A stretch of DNA of 64,000 nt from Natronospirillum operosum. GTDB taxonomy: Bacteria > Pseudomonadota > Gammaproteobacteria > Pseudomonadales > Natronospirillaceae. Position numbers and translations under genes: made by a program. Shown here piece by piece: positions 47,773 through 56,013 of this stretch (its first letter is position 1; the number at the start of each line of letters is the position of its first letter). The notes below the pieces were generated by a model. It did no database searches. It saw only the letters and a program-made list of their open reading frames with translations, and was not told the DNA's origin. The DNA is taken from NCBI RefSeq assembly GCF_004768465.1, contig NZ_SRMF01000001.1:124001-188000 (forward strand), written 5' to 3'.

Positions 47773-49903
47773 TCTGGGCAGCCTGGATGGCGGTCAGAGC
47801 AATGGTATAGACAATATCTTCAACCAGGGCGCCGCGCGACAGGTCATTGACCGGTTTGCGCAGCCCCTGCAGCATGGGCCCGATGGACACCACGTTGGCA
47901 CTGCGCTGCACGGCCTTGTAGGTGGTGTTGCCGGTGTTGAGGTCCGGAAATACAAACACGGTAGCCCGGCCCGCCACGGGGCTGTCCGGGGCCTTGCTGC
48001 TGGCCACGCTGGCAATGGCTGCGGCGTCGTACTGCAACGGGCCGTCTATCAGCAGGTCGGGGCGCTTCTCACGCGCCAGTTCGGTAGCCTGCCGCACCTT
48101 GTCGACATCGGCGCCGGTGCCGCTGCTGCCGGTGGAATAGCTGATCATGGCAATGCGCGGTTCGATGCCGAAGGCAATGGCGGAATCGCCGGACTGGATG
48201 GCGATATCGGCCAGTTCTTCCGCATTGGGGTCCGGGTTGACCGCGCAGTCACCATAGACATAGACCTGATCCGGCAGCAGCATGAAAAACACCGAGGACA
48301 CCAGAGTCGCATCCGGCTTGGTCTTGATCAGTTGCAGGGCCGGGCGGATGGTGTTGGCCGTGGTGTGCACGGCGCCGGAGACCAGACCATCCACCTCGTC
48401 CAGGGCCAGCATCATGGTGGCCAGCATCACGGTATCTTCCAACTGGGCTTCCGCCATGGGTTCGGTCAGACCCTTGTGACTGCGCAGTTTCACCATGGGG
48501 CCAATATAGCGTTCGCGGACCTCGTCCGGGTCGATGATCTCGACCTCGTCCGGCAGTGTGACACCCTGGTTCTCAGCCACCCGCAGCACATCTTCCCGCT
48601 TGCCCAGCAGCACACACTGCGCAATACCCCGACTCTGACACTGAGCCGCCGCCTGTACGGTACGTGGTTCGTCGCCCTCCGGCAGCACAATGCGCTTGCG
48701 GGCCTCATGGGCCCGCTTGATCAGATAGTGCCGGAACGCCGGTGGGGACTGTCGTCGCTCACCCTGCACCCGCGCCAGTTCGGCCAGCCGTTCGGCATCC
48801 AGCGCGGCGGCCACCGCGTCCATGACCAGTTCCATGCGGGCCTGGTCGTCCACCGGCACCTCGGTATTCATGTGGTTCAGCCACTGGGCTGTGGTGTAGG
48901 TGTTGTGGGGCGTCAGCATCACCGGCAGCCCGGTATGGAGGGCGGCGCGGCACAGCTCCAGCACCTGCTCGGTCGGCTTCATGTCACCGGTCAGCAGCAG
49001 GCCAGCCAGAGGCACATGGTTCAGCGCTGCCATGCAGGCGGCGAGCAGGATGTCGTCGCGGTCTCCCGGAGTCACCACCAGTGCGCCGGGCTTCAGGGTA
49101 TGCAGCATGTTGGGCATGGTGCGGGCGCAGAGCGTAATACTCTGCACCCGGCGCTCCCGGCTGGCGCCCTGGCTGAGATAGTCTACCTCGAGATAGTCGG
49201 CGACATCACTGGTGCGGGGTGCCACCAGTGACGGGTTCCAGCGCACCGCGCCCAGCAGCAGGAAGTCGTCATCAAAGACCGACAGCTTCTCGCGGATGCG
49301 TTCGATGGTGATCTCGCGCGGGGCATTCTCGTCCTGACCATCGGATGCACGCACGGTCTGATATTCTGCCGGCGGGGCGCCGACCTTGTTCAGAATGCAG
49401 CCCAGAACACGCGGGCTGCGGGTGCCACCGAACAGACTGGCGGCCATGCGCAGGCGCTCATTGAGTTCTTCGGAGCGGAAATCGTTCTTGGCACTGACCA
49501 GTATGACCAGCGCGTCCAGCGCCTTGGCCATCTCGATATTGAGCCGGGTCAGGTAGTTGTCGTTGGCGTCCGGTACCAGGCCTTCGACGATCACCAGGTC
49601 CGCATCCCGCGCCGACTGCTGATAAAGCTGGATGATCTCCTCCATCAACTGATCTTTGTTGCCGCTGGTGAGCTGACTCTGCGCATAGCTCAGGCTCAGT
49701 GGCTCGGCTGGCTGCATACCCAGTGTCTTCTCGGCCGTCAGGGTGGAGCGCTCGGTGCCGCCTTCGCCTTCATGGATCTGGGCAATGGGTTTGCAGAACG
49801 CAACGCGGATACCCAACTGATCCATGGCACGGATCAGGCCCAGGGTCACCGAGGTCAGGCCGGTGCCGGCCCCGGTCGGGCTGAGAAAAAACGCGTTCTG
49901 CAT
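47762..49903 (-). CDS. pta: Phosphate acetyltransferase
   Basis: Pta converts acetyl-CoA + Pi to acetyl phosphate. The 713-residue long form has an N-terminal P-loop-like domain (MQNAFFLSPTGAGTGLTSVTLG), a middle DRTGG domain (about 210-330) and the C-terminal catalytic PTA domain (about 385-710, with LPEGDEPRT, SGAVHTTANTIRPALQ, and MISYSTGSSGTG). ATG 49903 fits the family N-terminus and has GGGAG upstream. It follows ackA by 20 bases. The end overlaps the GGDEF/EAL gene. Confidence 0.97.
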   Translation of the reverse strand: MQNAFFLSPTGAGTGLTSVTLGLIRAMDQLGIRVAFCKPIAQIHEGEGGTERSTLTAEKTLGMQPAEPLSLSYAQSQLTSGNKDQLMEEIIQLYQQSARDADLVIVEGLVPDANDNYLTRLNIEMAKALDALVILVSAKNDFRSEELNERLRMAASLFGGTRSPRVLGCILNKVGAPPAEYQTVRASDGQDENAPREITIERIREKLSVFDDDFLLLGAVRWNPSLVAPRTSDVADYLEVDYLSQGASRERRVQSITLCARTMPNMLHTLKPGALVVTPGDRDDILLAACMAALNHVPLAGLLLTGDMKPTEQVLELCRAALHTGLPVMLTPHNTYTTAQWLNHMNTEVPVDDQARMELVMDAVAAALDAERLAELARVQGERRQSPPAFRHYLIKRAHEARKRIVLPEGDEPRTVQAAAQCQSRGIAQCVLLGKREDVLRVAENQGVTLPDEVEIIDPDEVRERYIGPMVKLRSHKGLTEPMAEAQLEDTVMLATMMLALDEVDGLVSGAVHTTANTIRPALQLIKTKPDATLVSSVFFMLLPDQVYVYGDCAVNPDPNAEELADIAIQSGDSAIAFGIEPRIAMISYSTGSSGTGADVDKVRQATELAREKRPDLLIDGPLQYDAAAIASVASSKAPDSPVAGRATVFVFPDLNTGNTTYKAVQRSANVVSIGPMLQGLRKPVNDLSRGALVEDIVYTIALTAIQAAQNDA

Positions 49904-49923
49904 GTCAGTACTCCCGGTGCGGG

Positions 49924-51120
49924 TCAGTGTGCGCTGACCAGTGTCAGTGTGTCCTGGGCAATCATCCATTCCTCCCGCGTCGGAATAACCATCACGGCCG
50001 GCTCATGGGTCGTGCTGATGATGCCCATCTGGTCGCGCCCATGGGTCAGATTGGCCGTGACATCCAGGTTGAGGCCCAGCCAACCCAGATGGTACACGGT
50101 GCGCTCTCTTATCGGAGTCGCATTCTCGCCAATCCCGCCGGTGAACACCAGTGCATCCAGTCCGCCGGTGGCCGTCAGCAGGCCGGCGATCGCCTTGGCC
50201 AGGCGGTAGCAGAATACCTCAATGGCCAGTTCGGCCTGTGCATGGCCTTCCTCTGCAGCCTCGATCAGCGTGCGCATGTCGTTGGACAGTTCGCTGATAC
50301 CGAGCAGGCCACTCTCGCGATTGAGCATGGCGGTGACGCCGTCAAGGTCAAGATTCGTGCGTTCACTGATAAACTGGTGCAAACTCGGGTCGACATCGCC
50401 GCTGCGGGTGCCCATCACCAGACCTTCCAACGGGGTCAGCCCCATGGTGGTATCCAGGCTTTGCCCGTTTTTTACTGCACAGGCCGAGCAGCCGTTACCC
50501 AGATGGGCTGTAATCACCCTGTGGTCTGCGGGATCAAGCTGCAAAAGGCGTACCGCCTCGCTGCTGACATAGCGATGTGAGCTGCCGTGAAAACCGTAGC
50601 GGCGCACGCCGTGGTCCCGATACAGCGCATGGGGCACAGCATAGGTATAGGCCGCCGGGGGCACGGACTGATGGAAGGCGGTATCGAACACGGCGACCTG
50701 CGGCAGGTCCGGAAACAGCGTCGAAAGGGCGCGAATGCCTTCCATATTGGCCGGGTTGTGCAGTGGCGCAAGATGATTGAGTGCCTCGATCTGTGCCAGT
50801 ATGTCAGCAGTAACCTGTACCGAACTGCTGAAGGTTTCGCCACCGTGCACCACTCGATGGCCGGCAGCCAGCAGCCGGTCGGGGCCGAAGCCTTCGGCCG
50901 CGAGCATGTCAGTGACGGCGCGCAGCGCCTGCTGGTGATCGGCATCCGGGATGGCAGTCTGACGCGTGCCCACCTGCGTACTGACCTTGAGGGTGGCGTC
51001 CGGGGTATCCAGGCGTTCGGCCAGCCCGGATACCGGTTCAGTCTGCTGTGTAGAGTCGAAAACGGAGAATTTGAGTGAGGAACTGCCGCTGTTGATTACC
51101 AGAATTAATGAAGCCGTCAT
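49924..51120 (-). CDS. ackA: Acetate kinase
   Basis: AckA interconverts acetyl phosphate + ADP and acetate + ATP. The 398 residues contain VINSGSSSLKFSVFD, GHRVVHGGE, FHQSVP, GFHGSSHRYVS, LGNGCS, GTRSGDVDP and FTGGIGENA, all family signatures with active-site residues intact. The upstream region has a leftward TATAAT (about 51169-51174) without a good -35. It leads the ackA-pta-GGDEF/EAL series. Confidence 0.98.
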   Translation of the reverse strand: MTASLILVINSGSSSLKFSVFDSTQQTEPVSGLAERLDTPDATLKVSTQVGTRQTAIPDADHQQALRAVTDMLAAEGFGPDRLLAAGHRVVHGGETFSSSVQVTADILAQIEALNHLAPLHNPANMEGIRALSTLFPDLPQVAVFDTAFHQSVPPAAYTYAVPHALYRDHGVRRYGFHGSSHRYVSSEAVRLLQLDPADHRVITAHLGNGCSACAVKNGQSLDTTMGLTPLEGLVMGTRSGDVDPSLHQFISERTNLDLDGVTAMLNRESGLLGISELSNDMRTLIEAAEEGHAQAELAIEVFCYRLAKAIAGLLTATGGLDALVFTGGIGENATPIRERTVYHLGWLGLNLDVTANLTHGRDQMGIISTTHEPAVMVIPTREEWMIAQDTLTLVSAH

Positions 51121-51221
51121 GACAGTATGATGCCCTGTGTCTGGAAAATGCGTGATTCACTGTAGACAATTATAGAAAGAATAACAGGGGTAGATGTCCC
51201 CGGGAAGTTGAGGACCTGTGC

Positions 51222-52739
51222 ATGATGAAGAAGATACTCCAGCTGGCACTGACCTTTTGGGGGACCCTGGGGCTGGTACTCAGTGTGACTGCCGCCGAAC
51301 CCCGCCCGTTTTTCGGGCAGTTCGAATCGGGCGGTTTTGTCTGGGTGGAGTCACCCGAAGACATCGAACTGCACTGGAACGGCGAGCCGGTCGATGTGTA
51401 TCAGCCGCGTACCCTGATCGGTCTGGGGCGTGATGATGCCGGCGAGTTTGAACTGACCCGACGCCTGCCGGACGCAGAAGCAGAAACCTGGACGGTCACG
51501 ATAGAGCCACGGACCTACCGCGAGCAGCGGGTCGAGGGTGTGCCGCCTTCCACCATCGATCCCGACAGCGAGCAGTTTGCACGCATCCTGCGTGACAGCG
51601 AGCGCAGTCACGCAGCCCGGCAATCGCTGACCGAAAACAATGTTGGTGTCACCATGCCCTTTGCCTGGCCGTTGCACGGCCGCATTACCGGCGTCTATGG
51701 CAGCCGGCGCTGGTACAACGGTGAACCCGGTACGCCGCACTGGGGTGTTGATATTGCCGCGCCCGAGGGCACACCGGTGCGCGCGCCTGCCGACGGCCTG
51801 GTGACGCTGTCTTATGATCTGTTCCTGTCCGGCGAGACGGTGTTTCTGGACCATGGTCAGCGTCTGACCTCGGCCCTGTTGCACCTGTCCGAACGCCACG
51901 TCGAGGTTGGTGACTGGGTCCGTCAGGGAGAGGTCATTGGTCTGGTCGGGGCCACAGGCCGGGCCACCGGGCCGCATGTGGACTGGCGCATGGACCTGGC
52001 CGGCCAGCGCATTGATCCGGCCCTGTGGGCACCGCCCATGGAGGATGTGTGCAGCATTCGCGGCGATGGCGATGAAGTCGTGATCCTGCTGCATGGGCTG
52101 GGGCGCACGGCACTGTCGATGGAAGACATGGCCTTTGCACTGCGCGACGAAGGCTTCAGCACCTGCAACCAGGGCTACCCGTCACGCGATGAGACCATTC
52201 AGAACCTGTCGTCCTATGTGGCCAGTGCGGTGCAGAAGGCACGGGAAGAGGGCAAGACCCGCATCCATTTCGTGACCCACAGCATGGGCGGCATCATCCT
52301 GCGCTACTATCTCGGCCACAGCAGTCACGCCGAGGACGGTCATGTGGTCATGCTGGCGCCGCCCAACAAGGGCAGTGAAATTGTCGATGTGCTGGATGAC
52401 ATTCCCGGCTTCGAGGAATTCATGGGCCCGGCGGCACTGCAACTGAGTACTGCCCCCGACAGTCTGCCCAACCGGCTGCCGCCGATCGAGATGCCGGTAG
52501 GGGTCATTGCCGGGGACCGCAGCAGCGACCCCTGGTTTGCCGGAGTGTTCGAGGAAGATTCGGACGGCAAGGTCAGCGTGGAGTCGACCCGTATGGTCAC
52601 CATGACCGACCACAGAGTCATGTCGGTAGGTCATACCTTCATGATGCACAGCCGGGATGTACATCATGAAGTCATTCATTTTCTGCAGCATGGCCACTTT
52701 ACCGAATCCGATATGGACGAGTTGGTGGAAGACAACTGA
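51222..52739 (+). CDS. Exported M23 peptidase fused to an alpha/beta hydrolase
   Basis: The 505-residue precursor has a signal peptide (1-25), a beta-rich N-domain, an M23/LytM domain (about 145-265) and an alpha/beta-hydrolase domain (about 280-490). The peptidase part shows TPHWGVDIAAPEGTPV (H173, D177) and ATGPHVDWRM, where the usual zinc-binding HxH reads H252-V-D254. The hydrolase part has the oxyanion-type VVILLHGLGRT and the nucleophile elbow THSMGG (S354), with PPNKGSE and GHTFMM later. Each half is familiar; the fusion is unusual to me. A periplasmic role on cell wall or lipid/ester substrates is inferred. GAGG is 8 bases before ATG 51222. Confidence 0.85.
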   Translation: MMKKILQLALTFWGTLGLVLSVTAAEPRPFFGQFESGGFVWVESPEDIELHWNGEPVDVYQPRTLIGLGRDDAGEFELTRRLPDAEAETWTVTIEPRTYREQRVEGVPPSTIDPDSEQFARILRDSERSHAARQSLTENNVGVTMPFAWPLHGRITGVYGSRRWYNGEPGTPHWGVDIAAPEGTPVRAPADGLVTLSYDLFLSGETVFLDHGQRLTSALLHLSERHVEVGDWVRQGEVIGLVGATGRATGPHVDWRMDLAGQRIDPALWAPPMEDVCSIRGDGDEVVILLHGLGRTALSMEDMAFALRDEGFSTCNQGYPSRDETIQNLSSYVASAVQKAREEGKTRIHFVTHSMGGIILRYYLGHSSHAEDGHVVMLAPPNKGSEIVDVLDDIPGFEEFMGPAALQLSTAPDSLPNRLPPIEMPVGVIAGDRSSDPWFAGVFEEDSDGKVSVESTRMVTMTDHRVMSVGHTFMMHSRDVHHEVIHFLQHGHFTESDMDELVEDN

Positions 52740-52747
52740 GCGACTAC

Positions 52748-54232
52748 TCAGAGCCCCTGCAGGCCGGCAATCCGATACAGGAGCTGATCGCGATAGCGCT
52801 CGGCTTCCTGTGCGGGCAGCCAGGGCAGCACCAGGCGTCCGCCGGCGCCGCGCACATCCAGCGTGGCGCGCTGCAGGCGGCGCTGCCACCAGGGCTGATG
52901 CAGCGCCACTGACTGCACACGACTGGTCGGCAGCCAGCGGATAGTGCGGCCGATCACGCCCTGGCGCAGGCTCAGCCACTCGGCCGAGCAGTAACAGCGC
53001 AGCCGCCACCAGCTCAGCACGGACCAGACCAGTACCAGCACTGTCAGACTGCCCACCACCCACAGGACGCCATCAGGCACCCCCTGAAACCACAGCCACA
53101 GCAGCACCACGCCGCCCAGCCCCAGCCAGCGCACCAAAGCCGTGACGGCAGCGCCCCAGTGCACGCTCTTCCATGCCGGCTGTGCCGGCAGGCCCAGTTC
53201 ATGCTGCAGGCTGGCGAGGTTGCTGTCATTCAGTACCGGTACCACAAAGCGTTCGCTGTCCTGCCCCTGCTGGCCATCGCCGGCCTTGCTGATGATCAGA
53301 GAATGGCGCCGCAACAGGCGGCCCACCCAACTGCGGCGTTGTGTGATCAGTTGCATCCGGGGGCGGCGCACACTGCGGGTCAGTACCGTGGTCAGGCCCG
53401 CCTGGTAACGGAAATGGTCACCCTGGCGTTGCAGGTGATAGCCCTTGTAACGCAACAGGCCCAGCAGCATGGAAATCAGCATCAACACCATGACCAGCCC
53501 CAGCAACAGGGCGCCCATGGCCGCAATGCGCTGCCCGGTGGTGAGGGCATCCGTGGTCAGCCAGTCCGGTGCGAGCCAGTTGACTACCACTTCCAGGCGG
53601 CGGATCAGCAGCTCCGAGAAGGGTGCCAGTATTGGCACGATCACCAGCAGGTTGTTGTGCATCAGGCCATAGCGCAGCACCTCCGGTGTGGCCAGGTGCA
53701 GACTGTAGTCCGGCTCGTCGGTCAACGAGGCCGGGGTACTGTCCGGGTCGATATCCGCCTGATCCCGCACCTGCAGGATCTGATCGCGCAGGGCTTCCGC
53801 CTGGTCAACGGGAATGCCCGACAGATGCAGGGTCTGGCCGCTGGCGCCGGCGCTGTCGAGGGTCAGCATAGCCAGCCCGAAAGGGCGGTAGTACCAGGGG
53901 ATCTGTATATCGGCCTGCTGTACGCGCGCAAATTCCAGCGTCAGGGTGCGCCGGCGCACTATGCCCTGGCGTAGCAGGATGCGGTCGGCTTCCACCGCGT
54001 ACAGAAAGGTCAGATACCAGGCCAGGGCGCTGCCCAGCAACAGCACGCCGGCCAGCAGGGGGCCATAACTCAGAGCCAGGTTGCGCAGTGATTCATTCAG
54101 CGCCACCAGCACCAGCAATGGTGCCACGCTGGCGGCCTCGCTGATCAGTCGCCGTATGCCCCGCAACGCAAAGAACAGAATGGCCAGCGGGGCTACACGG
54201 CGCCACTGAGTCTTTTGTTCAGCCGCGCTCAT
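52748..54232 (-). CDS. bPH2 (DUF304) membrane protein, YdbT type
   Basis: The 494-residue membrane protein has three bacterial PH-like domains separated by paired helices (about 32-75, 185-260 and 360-400). The repeated bPH2 pattern is visible as YAVEADRILLRQGIVRRRTLTLEFARVQQADIQ (core IVRRR...FARVQ), then FRYQAGLTTVLTRSVRRPRMQLI, then LSLRQGVIGRTIRWLPTSRVQSV. This matches B. subtilis YdbT, whose function is poorly known (reported link to bacteriocin resistance). It overlaps the preceding YdbS-type gene by 4 bases. Confidence 0.88.
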   Translation of the reverse strand: MSAAEQKTQWRRVAPLAILFFALRGIRRLISEAASVAPLLVLVALNESLRNLALSYGPLLAGVLLLGSALAWYLTFLYAVEADRILLRQGIVRRRTLTLEFARVQQADIQIPWYYRPFGLAMLTLDSAGASGQTLHLSGIPVDQAEALRDQILQVRDQADIDPDSTPASLTDEPDYSLHLATPEVLRYGLMHNNLLVIVPILAPFSELLIRRLEVVVNWLAPDWLTTDALTTGQRIAAMGALLLGLVMVLMLISMLLGLLRYKGYHLQRQGDHFRYQAGLTTVLTRSVRRPRMQLITQRRSWVGRLLRRHSLIISKAGDGQQGQDSERFVVPVLNDSNLASLQHELGLPAQPAWKSVHWGAAVTALVRWLGLGGVVLLWLWFQGVPDGVLWVVGSLTVLVLVWSVLSWWRLRCYCSAEWLSLRQGVIGRTIRWLPTSRVQSVALHQPWWQRRLQRATLDVRGAGGRLVLPWLPAQEAERYRDQLLYRIAGLQGL

Positions 54233-54783
54233 GCGGAGTTGGCCCCGTCGTCCTCTGTCGGTGCGGCCTGCCGCTGATCCAGATGGTGCAGCAGATGCTG
54301 CCGCAATTGATCGGCACGATCGCGGGCCAGCCCCGGTATGGCCAGGTCATGGCTGCTGCCCCCTGCGGTGTAGACCAGCAGGCGGGCTATGCCCAGCCAG
54401 CGTTCCAGTGGCCCCTGGGATACTTCCAGATGCTGAATGCGGCTGTAGGTGACTGAGGTGGTACGGCGCCACAGGGCGCCCGTGCGCAGGTGCAGGTCCT
54501 GTTCTCTGACCACATAGCCGGTATAGCGGTAGCGACGTGGCACCCAGATCACCGCCAGCAGGATGAACAACAGCAATGGCAGTCCGACCCCAACGGAAAC
54601 CACCAAGGCAGGTGGCAGACCGAGCTGCCACTGTACCCAGATCAGGGGCAGGGTGAGCAGCAGCACCGGCCACAGCCCGACTCTGAGCTGGTGGCGGTAG
54701 GCCGGGTCGACGGGCTGGAAATCCAGCGCCCGCAGGGGCGGGAAATGGTCGGTGGTCAGTACTGCATTGGGTTGTTCACTCAT
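54229..54783 (-). CDS. bPH2 (DUF304) membrane protein, YdbS type
   Basis: The 184-residue protein has two membrane helices (about 36-52 and 62-83) and one bPH2 domain (about 85-165) with YTGYVVREQDLHLRTGALWRRTTSVTYSRIQHLEVSQGPLERWLGIA (cores GALWRRTTSV and IQHLEV). It is the usual partner of the YdbT-type protein and is coupled to it by an ATGA overlap. Its own start overlaps the mrpG stop in the same way, so both appear to be part of the Mrp transcript. Confidence 0.88.
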   Translation of the reverse strand: MSEQPNAVLTTDHFPPLRALDFQPVDPAYRHQLRVGLWPVLLLTLPLIWVQWQLGLPPALVVSVGVGLPLLLFILLAVIWVPRRYRYTGYVVREQDLHLRTGALWRRTTSVTYSRIQHLEVSQGPLERWLGIARLLVYTAGGSSHDLAIPGLARDRADQLRQHLLHHLDQRQAAPTEDDGANSA

Positions 54784-55199
54784 TCGGTCTCCTTGCGGTC
54801 CCGGGTCTGCCAGTCACTGAGGATCTGCGAATTGTCGCGCGAGGGGCGCTGGGTCCGTGACGGCCAGGGCCGGCCCTGGGTGTGGTCGACAAATTTCACC
54901 CCGGTATGGAGCGCCACCTTGGCCATCATGTGCGAGCTCACCGGCGCTGTGATGAACAGAAACATGGAAATCAGAAACTCGTGCACACTCAGCGTTTGCA
55001 GCGAAAAGCTGAAATAGATCACCGAAGCGCTCAGCGTGCAGCCTACACCAAGGGTGGTGCCGGCGGTAGGCAGGTGCACACGCATGTAGAAATCCGGCAT
55101 GCGGGCCAGGCCCAGGGCGCCGATGACCGCAAAGCCGGCGCCGGCCAGGATCAGGGCCGACACCAGCAGCTCGACCAGAAACGGCAGCTCAGTGCTCAT
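54780..55199 (-). CDS. mrpG: Na+/H+ antiporter subunit G
   Basis: This small Mrp subunit has three membrane helices, with the conserved block GALGLARMPDFYMRVHLPTAGTTLG (core RMPDFYMRVH). The 139 residues carry a polar C-terminal tail of about 45 residues, longer than in many MrpG. ATG 55199 is chosen since GGAG lies 8 bases upstream; an in-frame GTG nine bases earlier overlaps that GGAG. It is last of the mrp genes and overlaps the first bPH2 gene. Confidence 0.92.
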   Translation of the reverse strand: MSTELPFLVELLVSALILAGAGFAVIGALGLARMPDFYMRVHLPTAGTTLGVGCTLSASVIYFSFSLQTLSVHEFLISMFLFITAPVSSHMMAKVALHTGVKFVDHTQGRPWPSRTQRPSRDNSQILSDWQTRDRKETE

Positions 55200-55210
55200 G
55201 GTATGCACTC

Positions 55211-55480
55211 CTATTCAATGATGTTGCCGCGCAGCACATACTTGCAGACCGCCACCGTGCCGACAAAACCCATCATGGCGATCAGCATGGCGGCCTCGAA
55301 AAACAGCGTCGAACCGAGGAATATCCCCAGCAGGATAATGATCGCAATGGCGTTCACATAGAGCGAATCCAGCGTCAGGATGCGGTCCACCAGATCCGGC
55401 CCGCGCACCATGCGGTACAGGTTCAGCAACAGCGACACAGTGAACAGCAGCATGGCGACGATAACGGCAAATCGCAGCAT
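55211..55480 (-). CDS. mrpF: Na+/H+ antiporter subunit F
   Basis: The 89-residue protein has three membrane helices and the MrpF signature LYRMVRGPDLVDRILTLDSLYVNAIA (core RGPDLVDRIL). In other Mrp systems the Asp of this motif is important for ion transport. The start overlaps the mrpE stop (TGATG). It is part of the hetero-oligomeric antiporter in the inner membrane. Confidence 0.95.
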   Translation of the reverse strand: MLRFAVIVAMLLFTVSLLLNLYRMVRGPDLVDRILTLDSLYVNAIAIIILLGIFLGSTLFFEAAMLIAMMGFVGTVAVCKYVLRGNIIE

Positions 55481-56013
55481 CAGAATATCTCCTTCAGCGG
55501 GGCCTCATAGCGGGCCTTGATCAGGGCGATTGTGGCCTCGACATCCGGCACATGCAGCCCGTGCACCAGCAGCCTTTCCTGGCGCGATGACAGGTCGGCG
55601 CTGACGGTACCCGGGGTCAGCGTAATGGTGTTGGCCAGTACGGTTATGGCGATGGGGTTGGTCAGCTCCAGATGCACCACGAAGAAGGCCGGCTGCAGGT
55701 CCTGCGGTGATTTGAGCAGCAGCCGGATGGCCTGCAGGTTGGCGATGACGATGTCCCAGATCACGATCACGGCGAAGCGAACCAGCTTCGGCCAGGAACG
55801 GATATGCACCGGATGCCGCCAGAAACGCCGTGTGATGCGCGGCAGCAGCCAGGCCAGAAAACCGCCCAGCAGAATATTGGCGGGGGTCAGGTTGCCGTCC
55901 AGCACCAGCCAGGCGACCAGTATCACCAGGCTGATCAGCGGGTGCGGCAGGAGCCTGAACCAGAGCGGGTCTCTGGGTTCGGTTGGAATGCGTACGGTAG
56001 GGCCTTCGCTCAT
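55480..56013 (-). CDS. mrpE: Na+/H+ antiporter subunit E
   Basis: The 177 residues have two N-terminal helices (about 22-60) and a cytosolic domain. MrpE signatures are LTPANILLGGFLAWLLP and the later VLANTITLTPGTVSADLS, with HGLHV near the C-terminus. The N-terminal 20 residues (SEGPTVRIPTEPRDP) are a short extension. It overlaps mrpD upstream by 4 bases and mrpF downstream by 1. Confidence 0.95.
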   Translation of the reverse strand: MSEGPTVRIPTEPRDPLWFRLLPHPLISLVILVAWLVLDGNLTPANILLGGFLAWLLPRITRRFWRHPVHIRSWPKLVRFAVIVIWDIVIANLQAIRLLLKSPQDLQPAFFVVHLELTNPIAITVLANTITLTPGTVSADLSSRQERLLVHGLHVPDVEATIALIKARYEAPLKEIF

